Below are positions 18,026-26,154 of a stretch of 32,934 nucleotides of DNA, one piece after another. The notes below the pieces were generated by a model. The model had not been told where the DNA came from, made no database searches, and was given only the letters and a program-made list of their open reading frames with translations. The position numbers were made by a program, and so were the translations under genes. How positions within the stretch are numbered: position 1 is the first letter of the stretch; every line of letters starts with the position of its first letter. This DNA comes from Magnetovibrio sp. (GTDB lineage: Bacteria > Pseudomonadota > Alphaproteobacteria > Rhodospirillales > Casp-alpha2): the NCBI GenBank assembly GCA_002709525.1, contig PARE01000019.1, positions 17,948 through 50,881 on the forward strand. Reading direction: 5' to 3'.

Positions 18026-18117
18026 TGCGGGATCAAGAGGAGGTCAAGGGAGAGCTCACGACCGATTGTGGCTCGAGAGCCATTCTCAATCCGCATTTTG
18101 CGTGGCCTATTGACCAT
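17998..18117 (-). CDS. leucine-rich leader peptide of leuA (putative)
   Basis: A 39-codon frame on the leuA strand, too short for the ORF track, starts at ATG 18117 (or the in-frame ATG 18096, giving 32 residues) and stops with TGA at 17998-18000. Its core reads ELSLDLLLI, with five Leu in seven codons, followed by two more Leu codons (CTT) in the ALRL segment inside hairpin A. The leucine cluster lies about 10-30 bases ahead of hairpin A, the spacing expected if a ribosome starved for Leu-tRNA covers the first arm. Leucine-coded leader peptides ahead of leuA are well known in proteobacteria. This particular one is inferred from sequence. Ribosome sites are weak for both starts (ATAGG about 10 bases before ATG 18096). 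Confidence 0.6.
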   Translation of the reverse strand: MVNRPRKMRIENGSRATIGRELSLDLLLIPQGALRLRSP

Positions 18118-18359
18118 TATCTCATCCCAACTCAGATCGATTCAACAACGAACAATATCGGACAGAACAACGGATGGCAGGGTATTGTCAATAGAGATGT
18201 CAATTTTGGCGATGAGTTACTAGCATCAAAGAGACAGGGACGCATTTGGGATACTTGGATGTAATTACGTAAAACAAAATTAAAATCACTGATGATAACA
18301 GGCTAATTTATGTTCGTTAAAAGTTTGAAATACGATTTGAACCCGTGTTAATCGAACCA

Positions 18360-18503
18360 TTACCCACGAAATATGATCAACAGACCAATGCGTACGGGAA
18401 CGAGAAGCGCTAAGCGTGCAATGCACCCCAATTGCACAACTGCTAGATTCAATAATTTGCTCCCCAGCATGATTCTGCTGATCAGCATTATCGATATTTT
18501 CAC
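18360..18503 (-). CDS. possible 47-residue hydrophobic small protein
   Basis: GTG at 18501-18503 opens a 47-codon frame ending at TAA 18360-18362, with AAAGGA 3 bases upstream (close spacing) and an in-frame ATG five codons later. The peptide is rich in Leu/Ile/Val with scattered Arg (for example LLNLAVVQL and RIGLLIIFRG), consistent with one or two short membrane segments. It runs in the same direction as leuA and the EamA gene. I do not recognise it. It may be chance coding in a low-constraint spacer. Confidence 0.25.
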   Translation of the reverse strand: MKISIMLISRIMLGSKLLNLAVVQLGCIARLALLVPVRIGLLIIFRG

Positions 18504-18510
18504 CGATCCT

Positions 18511-18723
18511 TTAGCCTTTAGCTACCCGTTCTAGAACACCCGCCTGGTACAGGTCTGGGGAAGCGAAGTCGTCAATCACAACCTTAACATAATCTAATTC
18601 AATACCTACCAGGATAACTCGTCTTCGCGCATCACTTTCGAAGATTTGTTTTCGATCCTGACGATCTAAACTGGGGTCCGGCCTGAATTGCTTGCTCAGG
18701 AGAATAAGATCAGTCCAAGTATG
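18511..18723 (-). pseudogene. open reading frame without start codon overlapping the EamA 3' end (gene remnant?)
   Basis: Just after the EamA stop, a +1 frame stays open for about 70 codons to a TAA at 18511-18513. Its translation looks protein-like (for example RRRVILVGIELDYVKVVIDD and SPDLYQAGVLERVAKG). No ATG, GTG or TTG occurs in this frame before its last third, so it cannot be a normal gene as it stands. It may be the remaining 3' end of a gene whose start was replaced, or a chance frame. No family was recognised. Confidence 0.25.
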
Positions 18724-19598
18724 CTAGCGCTCAGGAAGAAGATACCCACTAGCTCTCCGGCGATCATCTTCTCTTTAAAAAACAAATACGACGCGGCGAG
18801 AGAGAAGATCACCTCGATCTGACCGACGGCAAAAACGTAGGCGGCGTTCTGAAGCGTGAAGGCCGTGAACCAGAAGATTGAGCCGAGCATCCCGGTCAGA
18901 CCCATCCAAATGGCGGTCCGCCATGCGCCTACAACCCGTCCGATCTCCCCTTCCTCGCGCCAAGCCAGCCAGACCGCCATGCCGACGGTCTGAGACAAGG
19001 TCACAACCCAGAGCGTAACTGATGAGCGCATCAATGGATCTTCGCTATTGATTTCCAATGTTGCAGCCCGGTAGCCGACGGCTGAAATGGCGAATAAGGC
19101 GCCGGAGATAACCCCAAGGCCGGCAGCCTTATTCCAGACCCGCCCGATCAGAGCCCCCTCCCCCGACGGCGGATCGGACAACACAAGAACGCCTATCAGG
19201 CCAATGATTATAGCAATCCAGCCAACCATGCTGATTTGGTCTCCCAGGATCACCAATCCGAACAGTGCAGTCTGAATCACCTCAGTCTTCTTGAAGGTGA
19301 TGCCAACGGCAAAGTTGCGTTGGGCGAACAACGCAACCACGCACCAGGTGGCGGTAATCTGGCCGAACCCACCAATCATCGCAGCCGTCCAGAAGGTGTT
19401 AGACAAGGACGGCATAGTTTCGCCACGGTAGATCAAATAACCCACCATTAAGATCGTAATCATGGGCGCAGAATAAAAAAACCGCGAGAAGGTCGCCCCA
19501 CCCGCCGACATTTGGCCCATACTGAGATATTTCTGAAGCATGAACCTTATGGTCTGGAATGCCGCCGCTATGATAGAAAAGATAATCCAAGCTTCCAT
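18696..19598 (-). CDS. EamA/DMT-superfamily membrane transporter
   Basis: A 300-residue protein with about ten hydrophobic segments arranged as two repeats of five, as in EamA (DUF6) drug/metabolite transporters. ATG 19598 is preferred over the track's 19625, because it has a good Shine-Dalgarno (GAGGG, 7 bases upstream) and begins directly with the first membrane segment (MEAWIIFSIIAAAFQTIRFM). Members export or import amino acids, nucleotide sugars and other metabolites. The position between ilvC and leuA makes amino acid export tempting, but the sequence does not show a substrate. The strong terminator after ilvC means it is probably transcribed on its own. Confidence 0.8.
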   Translation of the reverse strand: MEAWIIFSIIAAAFQTIRFMLQKYLSMGQMSAGGATFSRFFYSAPMITILMVGYLIYRGETMPSLSNTFWTAAMIGGFGQITATWCVVALFAQRNFAVGITFKKTEVIQTALFGLVILGDQISMVGWIAIIIGLIGVLVLSDPPSGEGALIGRVWNKAAGLGVISGALFAISAVGYRAATLEINSEDPLMRSSVTLWVVTLSQTVGMAVWLAWREEGEIGRVVGAWRTAIWMGLTGMLGSIFWFTAFTLQNAAYVFAVGQIEVIFSLAASYLFFKEKMIAGELVGIFFLSASILGLILFS

Positions 19599-19820
19599 GG
19601 ATGTTCCCTCTGCTTCGCATCTCATTAGATGGCGCGAGCAAACGCGTCAATTCGCTATCATTTCGCCCTTTCTTCCAGGATATGGTGCAAGCGTGCTATT
19701 GACCGAATCCCTGTCTTGCAACCACCTACCAATGATTGCCCATCGCGTTCAAATCTTACATAACGTCCTCTGCTGGGATGGACTCGTCCCAACAGCTGAG
19801 TGACGATCCAATCCCAATGC

Positions 19821-19861
19821 AATAGAAAACAAACACCCCGCTCAAATGGAGTGCGAGGTGT
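19821..19861 (-). terminator. intrinsic terminator after ilvC
   Basis: On the minus strand ACACCTCGC pairs with GCGGGGTGT (nine pairs including one T-G) around an 11-base loop, followed by TTGTTTTCTATT. Stem and U-rich tail are in the right order about 55 bases past the ilvC stop. This is the clearest Rho-independent terminator in the window. Confidence 0.85.
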
Positions 19862-19916
19862 CCGCCTAAGTGAGAATTGCCGGCTATGACGCCAAAAAAA
19901 TCAACCTGACTTGAGA

Positions 19917-20954
<1,038 letters not shown>

Positions 20955-20979
20955 TTACTTTAATTTAATTTCATTCAAT

Positions 20980-21507
20980 TCAATACGCCACATCCATCGC
21001 GTTGAGGCCGCGCGAGATGGCCGCGACGCCAGTACGTGAGATATCAGTTAAGCCCAACGGTTCCATCAAGCGGATGAAGGCATCCAATTTTCCAGTATTG
21101 CCAACTATTTCGAATACGAAGCTCTCATTCGTGCTGTCGACTACGCGAGCACGAAAAATGTCGGCGATTCGGAGACTTTCCACACGTTTCTCATCCTTCC
21201 CCACGACTTTCACTAAAGCCAGTTCGCGTTCCACCGAAGCGCCTTCGATTGTAAGATCCTTGACGTTATGGATTGGCACCAGGCGGCTCAGTTGCGCCTT
21301 GATCTGTTCGATGATCATGGGCGTGCCTGTGGTCACGATTGTGATCCGGCTGATGTTGTTAATTTTGTCGGTTTTTGCAACGGTCAGGCTCTCGATATTG
21401 TAGCCCCGGCCTGAAAAAAGTCCGATTACTCGCGCCAATACTCCTGGCTCATTGTCGACTAGGACAGCGATCGTGTGACTGTTGACGGTGTCATTTTGCG
21501 CGTTCAC
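20980..21507 (-). CDS. ilvH: acetolactate synthase small (regulatory) subunit
   Basis: A 175-residue protein with the N-terminal ACT domain (HTIAVLVDNEPGVLARVIGLFSGRGYN, split by the usual loop) and the C-terminal ACT-like domain (GNTGKLDAFIRLMEPLG). This is the common IlvH length. It activates the large subunit and gives valine feedback sensitivity. The start is GTG 21507, backed by a strong Shine-Dalgarno (GAGGAGA, 7 bases upstream). A 94-bp spacer separates it from ilvI and contains the perfect palindrome GGGGGCCCCC (21523-21532) right before the ribosome site, which could slow or restrain translation initiation. Confidence 0.96.
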   Translation of the reverse strand: MNAQNDTVNSHTIAVLVDNEPGVLARVIGLFSGRGYNIESLTVAKTDKINNISRITIVTTGTPMIIEQIKAQLSRLVPIHNVKDLTIEGASVERELALVKVVGKDEKRVESLRIADIFRARVVDSTNESFVFEIVGNTGKLDAFIRLMEPLGLTDISRTGVAAISRGLNAMDVAY

Positions 21508-21601
21508 TTCGCAAATCTCCTCGGGGGCCCCCTTGACGTCGCATCAAGCGGCCCCGTTATAGTTCAGTTTCCCTCGAATGCAACGCCGTCTCCATTATTC
21601 A

Positions 21602-23368
21602 CTAGACGAGTACCATGCCTTCTTCCGAGATCGGCGTTTCGGCCTTATCGTCCGGCCCCAAAAGCATTTCATTGTGGGCTGCGCCCGACGGGATCATAGG
21701 GAAAACGTTTTCCATCTGGTCGACGTGGATGTCGGCAATTACTGGCTTATCAATCTTAATCATCTCCTTGATCACGTCATCAAGTTCGCTCGGCTTGGTC
21801 GCGCGAAGCCCAACCATATTGAAGGTTTCTGCTAATTTAACAAAGTCCGGTAGACTGTTCATATAGCTCTCCGAGTAACGTTGGCCGTGAAGCAGTTCCT
21901 GCCACTGGCGCACCATGCCCAGATAGAAGTTGTTCAGAATGAATGACTTAACCGGCAAACGGTATTGCGAGATAGTCGATAACTCTTGTACATTCATCAG
22001 ATAAGACGCCTCACCAGCGACACATATCACCAACTCATTGGGATGCGCCACCTGCACACCCATGGCGGCCGGCAAACCATAACCCATGGTTCCCAAACCA
22101 CCAGAAGTCATCCACTGGTTTGGCTTGTCGAAACCCAGGTACTGGGCCGCCCACATCTGATGCTGGCCGACCTCGGTCGTGACGAAGGGTCCCTTATTCG
22201 CATTGCGCGCCAATTCCCAAAGACGGGTAAGCGCGTGCTGCGGCTTGATGATGTCACCCTCCTGCTTAAACTTTAGACAATCGACAGATCGCCAAGCACC
22301 CACCTCTCTCCACCAAGCCTTCAGCGCCTTTGCGTCAACCTTCGCTTGAGTACCCCTCCATACCTTAATCATGTCCTCGAGAACGTGACCCACATCACCA
22401 ATTATTGGAATGTCGACGCGAACATTCTTGTTGATGGAGGATGGATCAATATCCACGTGAATTTTGGTCGACGTTGGCGAGAAAGCGTCTAGACGACCAG
22501 TAACCCGATCGTCAAAACGCGCACCGATACAAACCATGACGTCGCAATCGTGCATGGCCAGATTGGCCTCGTAGGTGCCGTGCATACCGACCATACCAAC
22601 AAACTGCTTATCCGACGCCGGAAACGCACCAAGCCCCATGAGCGTCAAGGTGCATGGTGCCCCGGTCATCTTCACGAACTGGGTCAGCAACTTACTGGCC
22701 GCGGGCCCTGAATTGATGACCCCGCCACCAGCATAAATCAATGGCTTCTTTGCTTTTGCGATGGTCTCCACAGCGTGCTTGATCGCACTCAAATCGCCCT
22801 TCACCGGCGGATTGTAGTTGCGCACCTTTACCTTACTTCTCGGTTTGTAGGTGCCGAGCGCCATTAGCACATCCTTAGGTAGATCAATCACCACCGGCCC
22901 CGGACGGCCTGATGTAGCAACATGAAAGGCTTCGTGCATAACGCAGGCCAAGTCTTCCACGTCCTTGACGAGGTAATTATGCTTAGTGCACGGACGGGTA
23001 ATACCCGTGGTGTCGGCTTCTTGGAAGGCATCATTACCTATCAGATGCGTGGGAACCTGACCCGTTAGACAGATAACAGGGATAGAATCCATAAAGGCAT
23101 CCGTCAGCCCCGTGACCGCATTAGTCGCCCCCGGCCCCGAAGTGACGAGAACTATACCTACCTTGCCAGTCGACCGCGCGTATCCCTCCGCCGCATGAAC
23201 CGCGCCGCCTTCCTGCCGCACCAGGATGTGGCGAATTTGGTTCTGGTTGAAGATGGCGTCATATATCGGGAGTACGGCGCCACCCGGATAACCGAAAATC
23301 TCGGTAACCCCCTGTTCCTCGAGTGCCTTGAGGACAATCTCCGAACCGGTCAATTCCTTACTGGCCAT
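21602..23368 (-). CDS. ilvI: acetolactate synthase large (catalytic) subunit
   Basis: A 588-residue TPP-dependent acetohydroxyacid synthase. The N-terminal domain has the catalytic Glu region GYPGGAVLPIYD and RQEGGAVHAAEGYARSTG. The central FAD domain follows, and the C-terminal TPP domain ends in LNNFYLGMVRQWQ. It makes acetolactate or acetohydroxybutyrate from pyruvate. The ATG at 23368 has AAGGAG 8 bases upstream. One unusual point is that the TPP metal motif reads AGEASYLMN, with Glu where the family usually has Asp (GDxS). An upstream ATG 8 bases earlier opens only a five-codon frame and sits too close to the Shine-Dalgarno to matter. Whether it should be called ilvB, ilvI or ilvG cannot be decided from sequence. 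Confidence 0.96.
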   Translation of the reverse strand: MASKELTGSEIVLKALEEQGVTEIFGYPGGAVLPIYDAIFNQNQIRHILVRQEGGAVHAAEGYARSTGKVGIVLVTSGPGATNAVTGLTDAFMDSIPVICLTGQVPTHLIGNDAFQEADTTGITRPCTKHNYLVKDVEDLACVMHEAFHVATSGRPGPVVIDLPKDVLMALGTYKPRSKVKVRNYNPPVKGDLSAIKHAVETIAKAKKPLIYAGGGVINSGPAASKLLTQFVKMTGAPCTLTLMGLGAFPASDKQFVGMVGMHGTYEANLAMHDCDVMVCIGARFDDRVTGRLDAFSPTSTKIHVDIDPSSINKNVRVDIPIIGDVGHVLEDMIKVWRGTQAKVDAKALKAWWREVGAWRSVDCLKFKQEGDIIKPQHALTRLWELARNANKGPFVTTEVGQHQMWAAQYLGFDKPNQWMTSGGLGTMGYGLPAAMGVQVAHPNELVICVAGEASYLMNVQELSTISQYRLPVKSFILNNFYLGMVRQWQELLHGQRYSESYMNSLPDFVKLAETFNMVGLRATKPSELDDVIKEMIKIDKPVIADIHVDQMENVFPMIPSGAAHNEMLLGPDDKAETPISEEGMVLV

Positions 23369-23512
23369 GTGCCATGCTCCTTTTAATCACCAACGTCTTT
23401 TATCAGTTTTGCTGGGGACACCCACGTGAATCAATGGCGAACCTTTCTCGCTCCAATCCCAGAAATCGGAGGAAAACAAGCCGTCGATGTGTGAGCCTCC
23501 CGACCCGCCCAG

Positions 23513-23538
23513 CCGGGGAAACCAGAGGTTTCCGCCGG
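23513..23538 (-). promoter_or_regulatory. strong hairpin at the 5' end of the ilv leader RNA
   Basis: GGAAACC and GGTTTCC pair perfectly around a 3-base loop. The stem extends by CCGG/CCGG with a single bulged base, giving 11 pairs. It would begin only a few bases after the predicted transcription start. No U tract follows, so it is not a terminator. A 5'-end stabilising hairpin or protein-binding site is plausible. Confidence 0.5.
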
Positions 23539-23548
23539 GAAGAGGCGA

Positions 23549-23577
23549 AAATTAATCGTTCTGTACCCCTCGGTCAA
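23549..23577 (-). promoter_or_regulatory. predicted sigma70-type promoter of ilvI-ilvH-ilvC
   Basis: TTGACC (23577-23572), a 17-bp spacer and TAATTT (23554-23549) match the consensus well on the minus strand. It lies about 180 bp before the ilvI start, with an AT-rich upstream flank. Confidence 0.5.
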
Positions 23578-23692
23578 CACAGTTATAAAATTTTATAAAA
23601 GATATTTAATACAAAACTTTCTATTAATTGCTACAGATGTTCCTTATGCGATGTTTTATGAAAGTTCTAAAATTTAATTTCAGACCTTATCC

Positions 23693-24100
23693 TCATTTTG
23701 GAGATTCTTTGTTCCATCCCAAAATCAGCTTCGAAGCCACGATTATCTCCTGGGTGTGTCGCACAGCAACCTTCTTCTCATAGAGCGTTCCAATAGTGTT
23801 GGCTTCAACGCAGCTGATGGGCGCCGTTTGGCCAAAATTTCGGCACATCAACGATATGTCGATGCCCCATTCAAGCAAATCTTCGTTAACTATGATGACG
23901 CATAAAATGCTCTGCCCATTTCTCTTCTCTATCAGAAAATAGCCCACGCTTGGCTGCACCAATCCCATAGGTAAACACTGGTGAACGCCCACGATGAGAA
24001 ACGCTGCGTGGATCGGTCGACAAGGCAAGAACTTCATGAATAGGTCCGACCTCTTTGCAACTTTATTTGAGCTTTCCGCACTCACGCCGCTGACCCTCAT
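23693..24100 (-). CDS. hypothetical protein between miaA and ilvI
   Basis: A frame of about 135 codons on the same strand as the flanking genes. The C-terminal two thirds look like a folded soluble protein (GYFLIEKRNGQSILCVIIVNED, split across two likely strands, then ENKxx-type acidic and basic residues), with no signal peptide and no motif I recognise. The start is unsure: ATG 24100 (or TTG 24103) has no ribosome site, while ATG 24037 has AAAGAGG 13 bases upstream and would give about 114 residues. It may be a lineage-specific gene, a decayed one or a false frame. Confidence 0.4.
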   Translation of the reverse strand: MRVSGVSAESSNKVAKRSDLFMKFLPCRPIHAAFLIVGVHQCLPMGLVQPSVGYFLIEKRNGQSILCVIIVNEDLLEWGIDISLMCRNFGQTAPISCVEANTIGTLYEKKVAVRHTQEIIVASKLILGWNKESPK

Positions 24101-24205
24101 CAATTGGATTGAGTGCTAATGAATTAGAATGCGACATGGCAAACCCCGATTCTAACGGTGTGGAAGAGTCCCATGACAATAATATCCGGGGCTTATCGCA
24201 GGCAG

Positions 24206-25177
24206 TTAAGTCCTACCCGGAAAAATGGCGGCAATTTTGCAGTAAATATCTTCATCAACTTGATCACCAAAGCCTTTTATTTCCAAATCCGCCGTCAGTT
24301 GGTTGCGAAACCAAGTAAGCTGGCGTTTAGCAAAGTTACGGGTACCCTTTTGGGCAATGGCGATAGCATCAGCCAACTCACATTGGCCATGCAGATAACG
24401 CCGGAACTCCGGCACACCCAAGGCCTTGAGAGCCGGCAGCGAAATATCAAGCTTAGAATTCAACGCGGATACCTCTTCAAGAGCTCCCGTATCCAACATA
24501 ACCTCAAAGCGTTGATTAATGCGGGCATACAATTCATCGCGAGGTGGCATCAGAACGATCGTAAAAAATGGGCCTCTTAGTGGCGGTTCGGCGGATTGTA
24601 TAGCCTGCCATTCGTCAAGCGTCCGGCCAGTCGCCTGTTTCACCGCATAGGTTCGGATCAACCGTTGCCGATCGGCAGATGGCAATCGATCGGCCGCTGC
24701 AGCATCCACGGCTGCTAACCGCAAATGGAATGCCTTTGCACCCTTTTCTTCATAAAAGCGCCGAGCTTCTTCGATTACGTCGGCCGGGATATCGGGAATC
24801 GGCGCAATCCCCTCGCGTAGCACCTTAAGATATAGGCCAGTGCCTCCGCAGACAATGGGCCAGCGACCACGCCGGCGAATATCATCGATCACTGGTACCG
24901 CCGCCTTCAGCCAGGCGCCCGCGGAACTGACTTCTGAAACAGATTGGACACCATAGAGATGATGAGGGACGCGAGCCTCGTCGGCGGACGACGGTCGGGC
25001 TGTCAGGATCGCCATCTCCCGATAGACCTGCATGCTGTCCGCGTTGACGATCTCGCCACCTAAAGCTTCGGCCACCAGGATGGCAAGGCGTGACTTGCCG
25101 CTTGCCGTCGGCCCAGCAATTACCAAAATGGGCGGTTGGTCAACGATTGTGGCACTCCCATCATTCACGTTTTGCAT
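24206..25177 (-). CDS. miaA: tRNA dimethylallyltransferase
   Basis: A 323-residue MiaA. The P-loop is AGPTASGKS (residues 21-29), followed by the tRNA/substrate motif GGEIVNADSMQVYREM, the conserved VCGGTGLYLKVL and the C-terminal FAKRQLTWFRNQ. It adds the isopentenyl group to A37 of tRNAs that read codons beginning with U. The C-terminal TWFR block is complete, so the gene is intact. It is divergent from serB, with only 30 bp between the two ATGs, which means each promoter must overlap the other gene's coding region or be very compact. Confidence 0.96.
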   Translation of the reverse strand: MQNVNDGSATIVDQPPILVIAGPTASGKSRLAILVAEALGGEIVNADSMQVYREMAILTARPSSADEARVPHHLYGVQSVSEVSSAGAWLKAAVPVIDDIRRRGRWPIVCGGTGLYLKVLREGIAPIPDIPADVIEEARRFYEEKGAKAFHLRLAAVDAAAADRLPSADRQRLIRTYAVKQATGRTLDEWQAIQSAEPPLRGPFFTIVLMPPRDELYARINQRFEVMLDTGALEEVSALNSKLDISLPALKALGVPEFRRYLHGQCELADAIAIAQKGTRNFAKRQLTWFRNQLTADLEIKGFGDQVDEDIYCKIAAIFPGRT

Positions 25178-25207
25178 CCGTCTTCACATTCCGTTATCGA
25201 ATGCCTG

Positions 25208-26098
25208 ATGAATCACGTACTCACCCTGGTAGCCCCCAAGGGTAAACTCACTGCGGCCATTGTTGCCGAGGCCATCGCCGTACTCAACAATTCTGGCGCC
25301 GCCGTCGACGATAGGACCTGGCTTGCAAACGGCGAAGCATTGGATATCGCCTTCAATGGTTCCGAGCCGCACACAATCGAATCAGACCTTCGCCGCGCGT
25401 TCTCAGACATGCGTGTTGATCTGTTTGCAGGACCCTCGCATGGTCGACGCAAGCGCCTGTTGCTAGCCGACATGGACGCCACCATCGTGACCTCCGAAAC
25501 ACTGGATGAGCTAGCAGCGCGAATGGGCCTCAAGGATCAGGTTGCGGCGATCACCGCACGCGCTATGAACGGCGAATTAAATTTCGAGGTCGCCCTCAAG
25601 GAACGGGTGGCCATCTTGAATGGACTGACGGAAACGGCCCTGGCCGAAACCTACGCGGCAACTCAAATGTCACCGGGGGCGGTCGTCCTGGTTCGCACTA
25701 TGCGCGCCCACGGGGCCTATTGCGTCCTCGTCTCCGGCGGGTTCACCTACTTCACGTCGCGTATCGCTCAAGCCTGTGGCTTTCACGAGAACCAAGGTAA
25801 CCGCTTGGGCATATTGAACAAGACGCTGACGGGGAGAGTTCTTGAACCGATCCTGGGCAAAGATGCGAAGTTGGCGACGTTGAACCGCTTGATCGCCGAA
25901 CGCGGGTTGGCAACAACAGAGACAGCGGCCATCGGTGATGGAGCCAACGATATTCCCATGCTACAGGCCGCTGGCTTAGGGGTTGCCTATCAAGCAAAGC
26001 CTGTGGTTGCCGACGCCGCTCAGGCTCGCATTGACCACACCGACCTTCGCACACTGCTATTCTTTCAGGGATATAAGAATTCTGAGTTTGCCAGTTGA
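25208..26098 (+). CDS. serB: phosphoserine phosphatase
   Basis: A HAD-family phosphatase of 296 residues from ATG 25208; the track's TTG at 25136 lies inside miaA. An N-terminal ACT-like region (about 1-75) precedes the catalytic DMDATIVTSETLDELA, with nucleophile Asp88 and acid/base Asp90. Motif II is VSGGFTYF and the late motif is GDGANDIPML. It dephosphorylates phosphoserine in the last step to serine. The motif I Ser of most SerB proteins (DMDST) is Ala here, and QEC is SET; both are minor variants. The ribosome site is weak. It converges on the Do-family protease gene, with 56 bp between stops. Confidence 0.93.
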   Translation: MNHVLTLVAPKGKLTAAIVAEAIAVLNNSGAAVDDRTWLANGEALDIAFNGSEPHTIESDLRRAFSDMRVDLFAGPSHGRRKRLLLADMDATIVTSETLDELAARMGLKDQVAAITARAMNGELNFEVALKERVAILNGLTETALAETYAATQMSPGAVVLVRTMRAHGAYCVLVSGGFTYFTSRIAQACGFHENQGNRLGILNKTLTGRVLEPILGKDAKLATLNRLIAERGLATTETAAIGDGANDIPMLQAAGLGVAYQAKPVVADAAQARIDHTDLRTLLFFQGYKNSEFAS

Positions 26099-26154
26099 AT
26101 GGAACCACTAAACCTAAAGGCGCTGTCCCGAGCCATCATTTTTGATCGATGCGC

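Larger units (their letters stand above)
17914..18695. other. 782-bp region between the EamA transporter and leuA
   Basis: The stretch holds the leuA leader (leader peptide and alternative hairpins, 17957-18117), a possible 47-residue hydrophobic ORF (18360-18503) and an open frame without a start codon (18511-18723). Two perfect TTGACA hexamers lie 12 bp apart on the leuA strand (18203-18198 and 18191-18186). Neither has a recognisable -10 at 16-18 bp, so the leuA promoter is not assigned. Confidence 0.6.
23369..23692 (-). other. 324-bp leader and promoter region of the ilv operon
   Basis: This stretch contains a sigma70-like promoter (23549-23577), a strong hairpin at the predicted 5' end of the transcript (23513-23538), and about 140 bases of untranslated leader with a possible GGAGG/CCTCC pairing. 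No leucine-, valine- or isoleucine-rich leader peptide could be found in it, unlike leuA. Upstream of the promoter the DNA is very AT-rich, with TTATAAAATTTTATAA at 23583-23598, which may act as an UP-type element or simply be low-complexity spacer. Confidence 0.55.

Noticed and set aside
18181-18203. Two TTGACA hexamers 12 bp apart upstream of leuA as a promoter
   Set aside because: No acceptable -10 hexamer lies 16-18 bp downstream of either, so I did not call a promoter.
17930-18264. Two plus-strand ORFs (97 and 107 codons) upstream of leuA
   Set aside because: They overlap each other in different frames and run antisense to the leuA leader structure. No ribosome site or recognisable domain was seen.
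19540-19803. 87-codon plus-strand ORF upstream of the EamA gene
   Set aside because: Begins antisense inside the EamA gene, has no ribosome site and no recognisable domain.
23357-23376. Five-codon frame overlapping the ilvI start (ATG at 23376)
   Set aside because: Its ATG is one base from the Shine-Dalgarno, too close for initiation, so a regulatory role is not supported.
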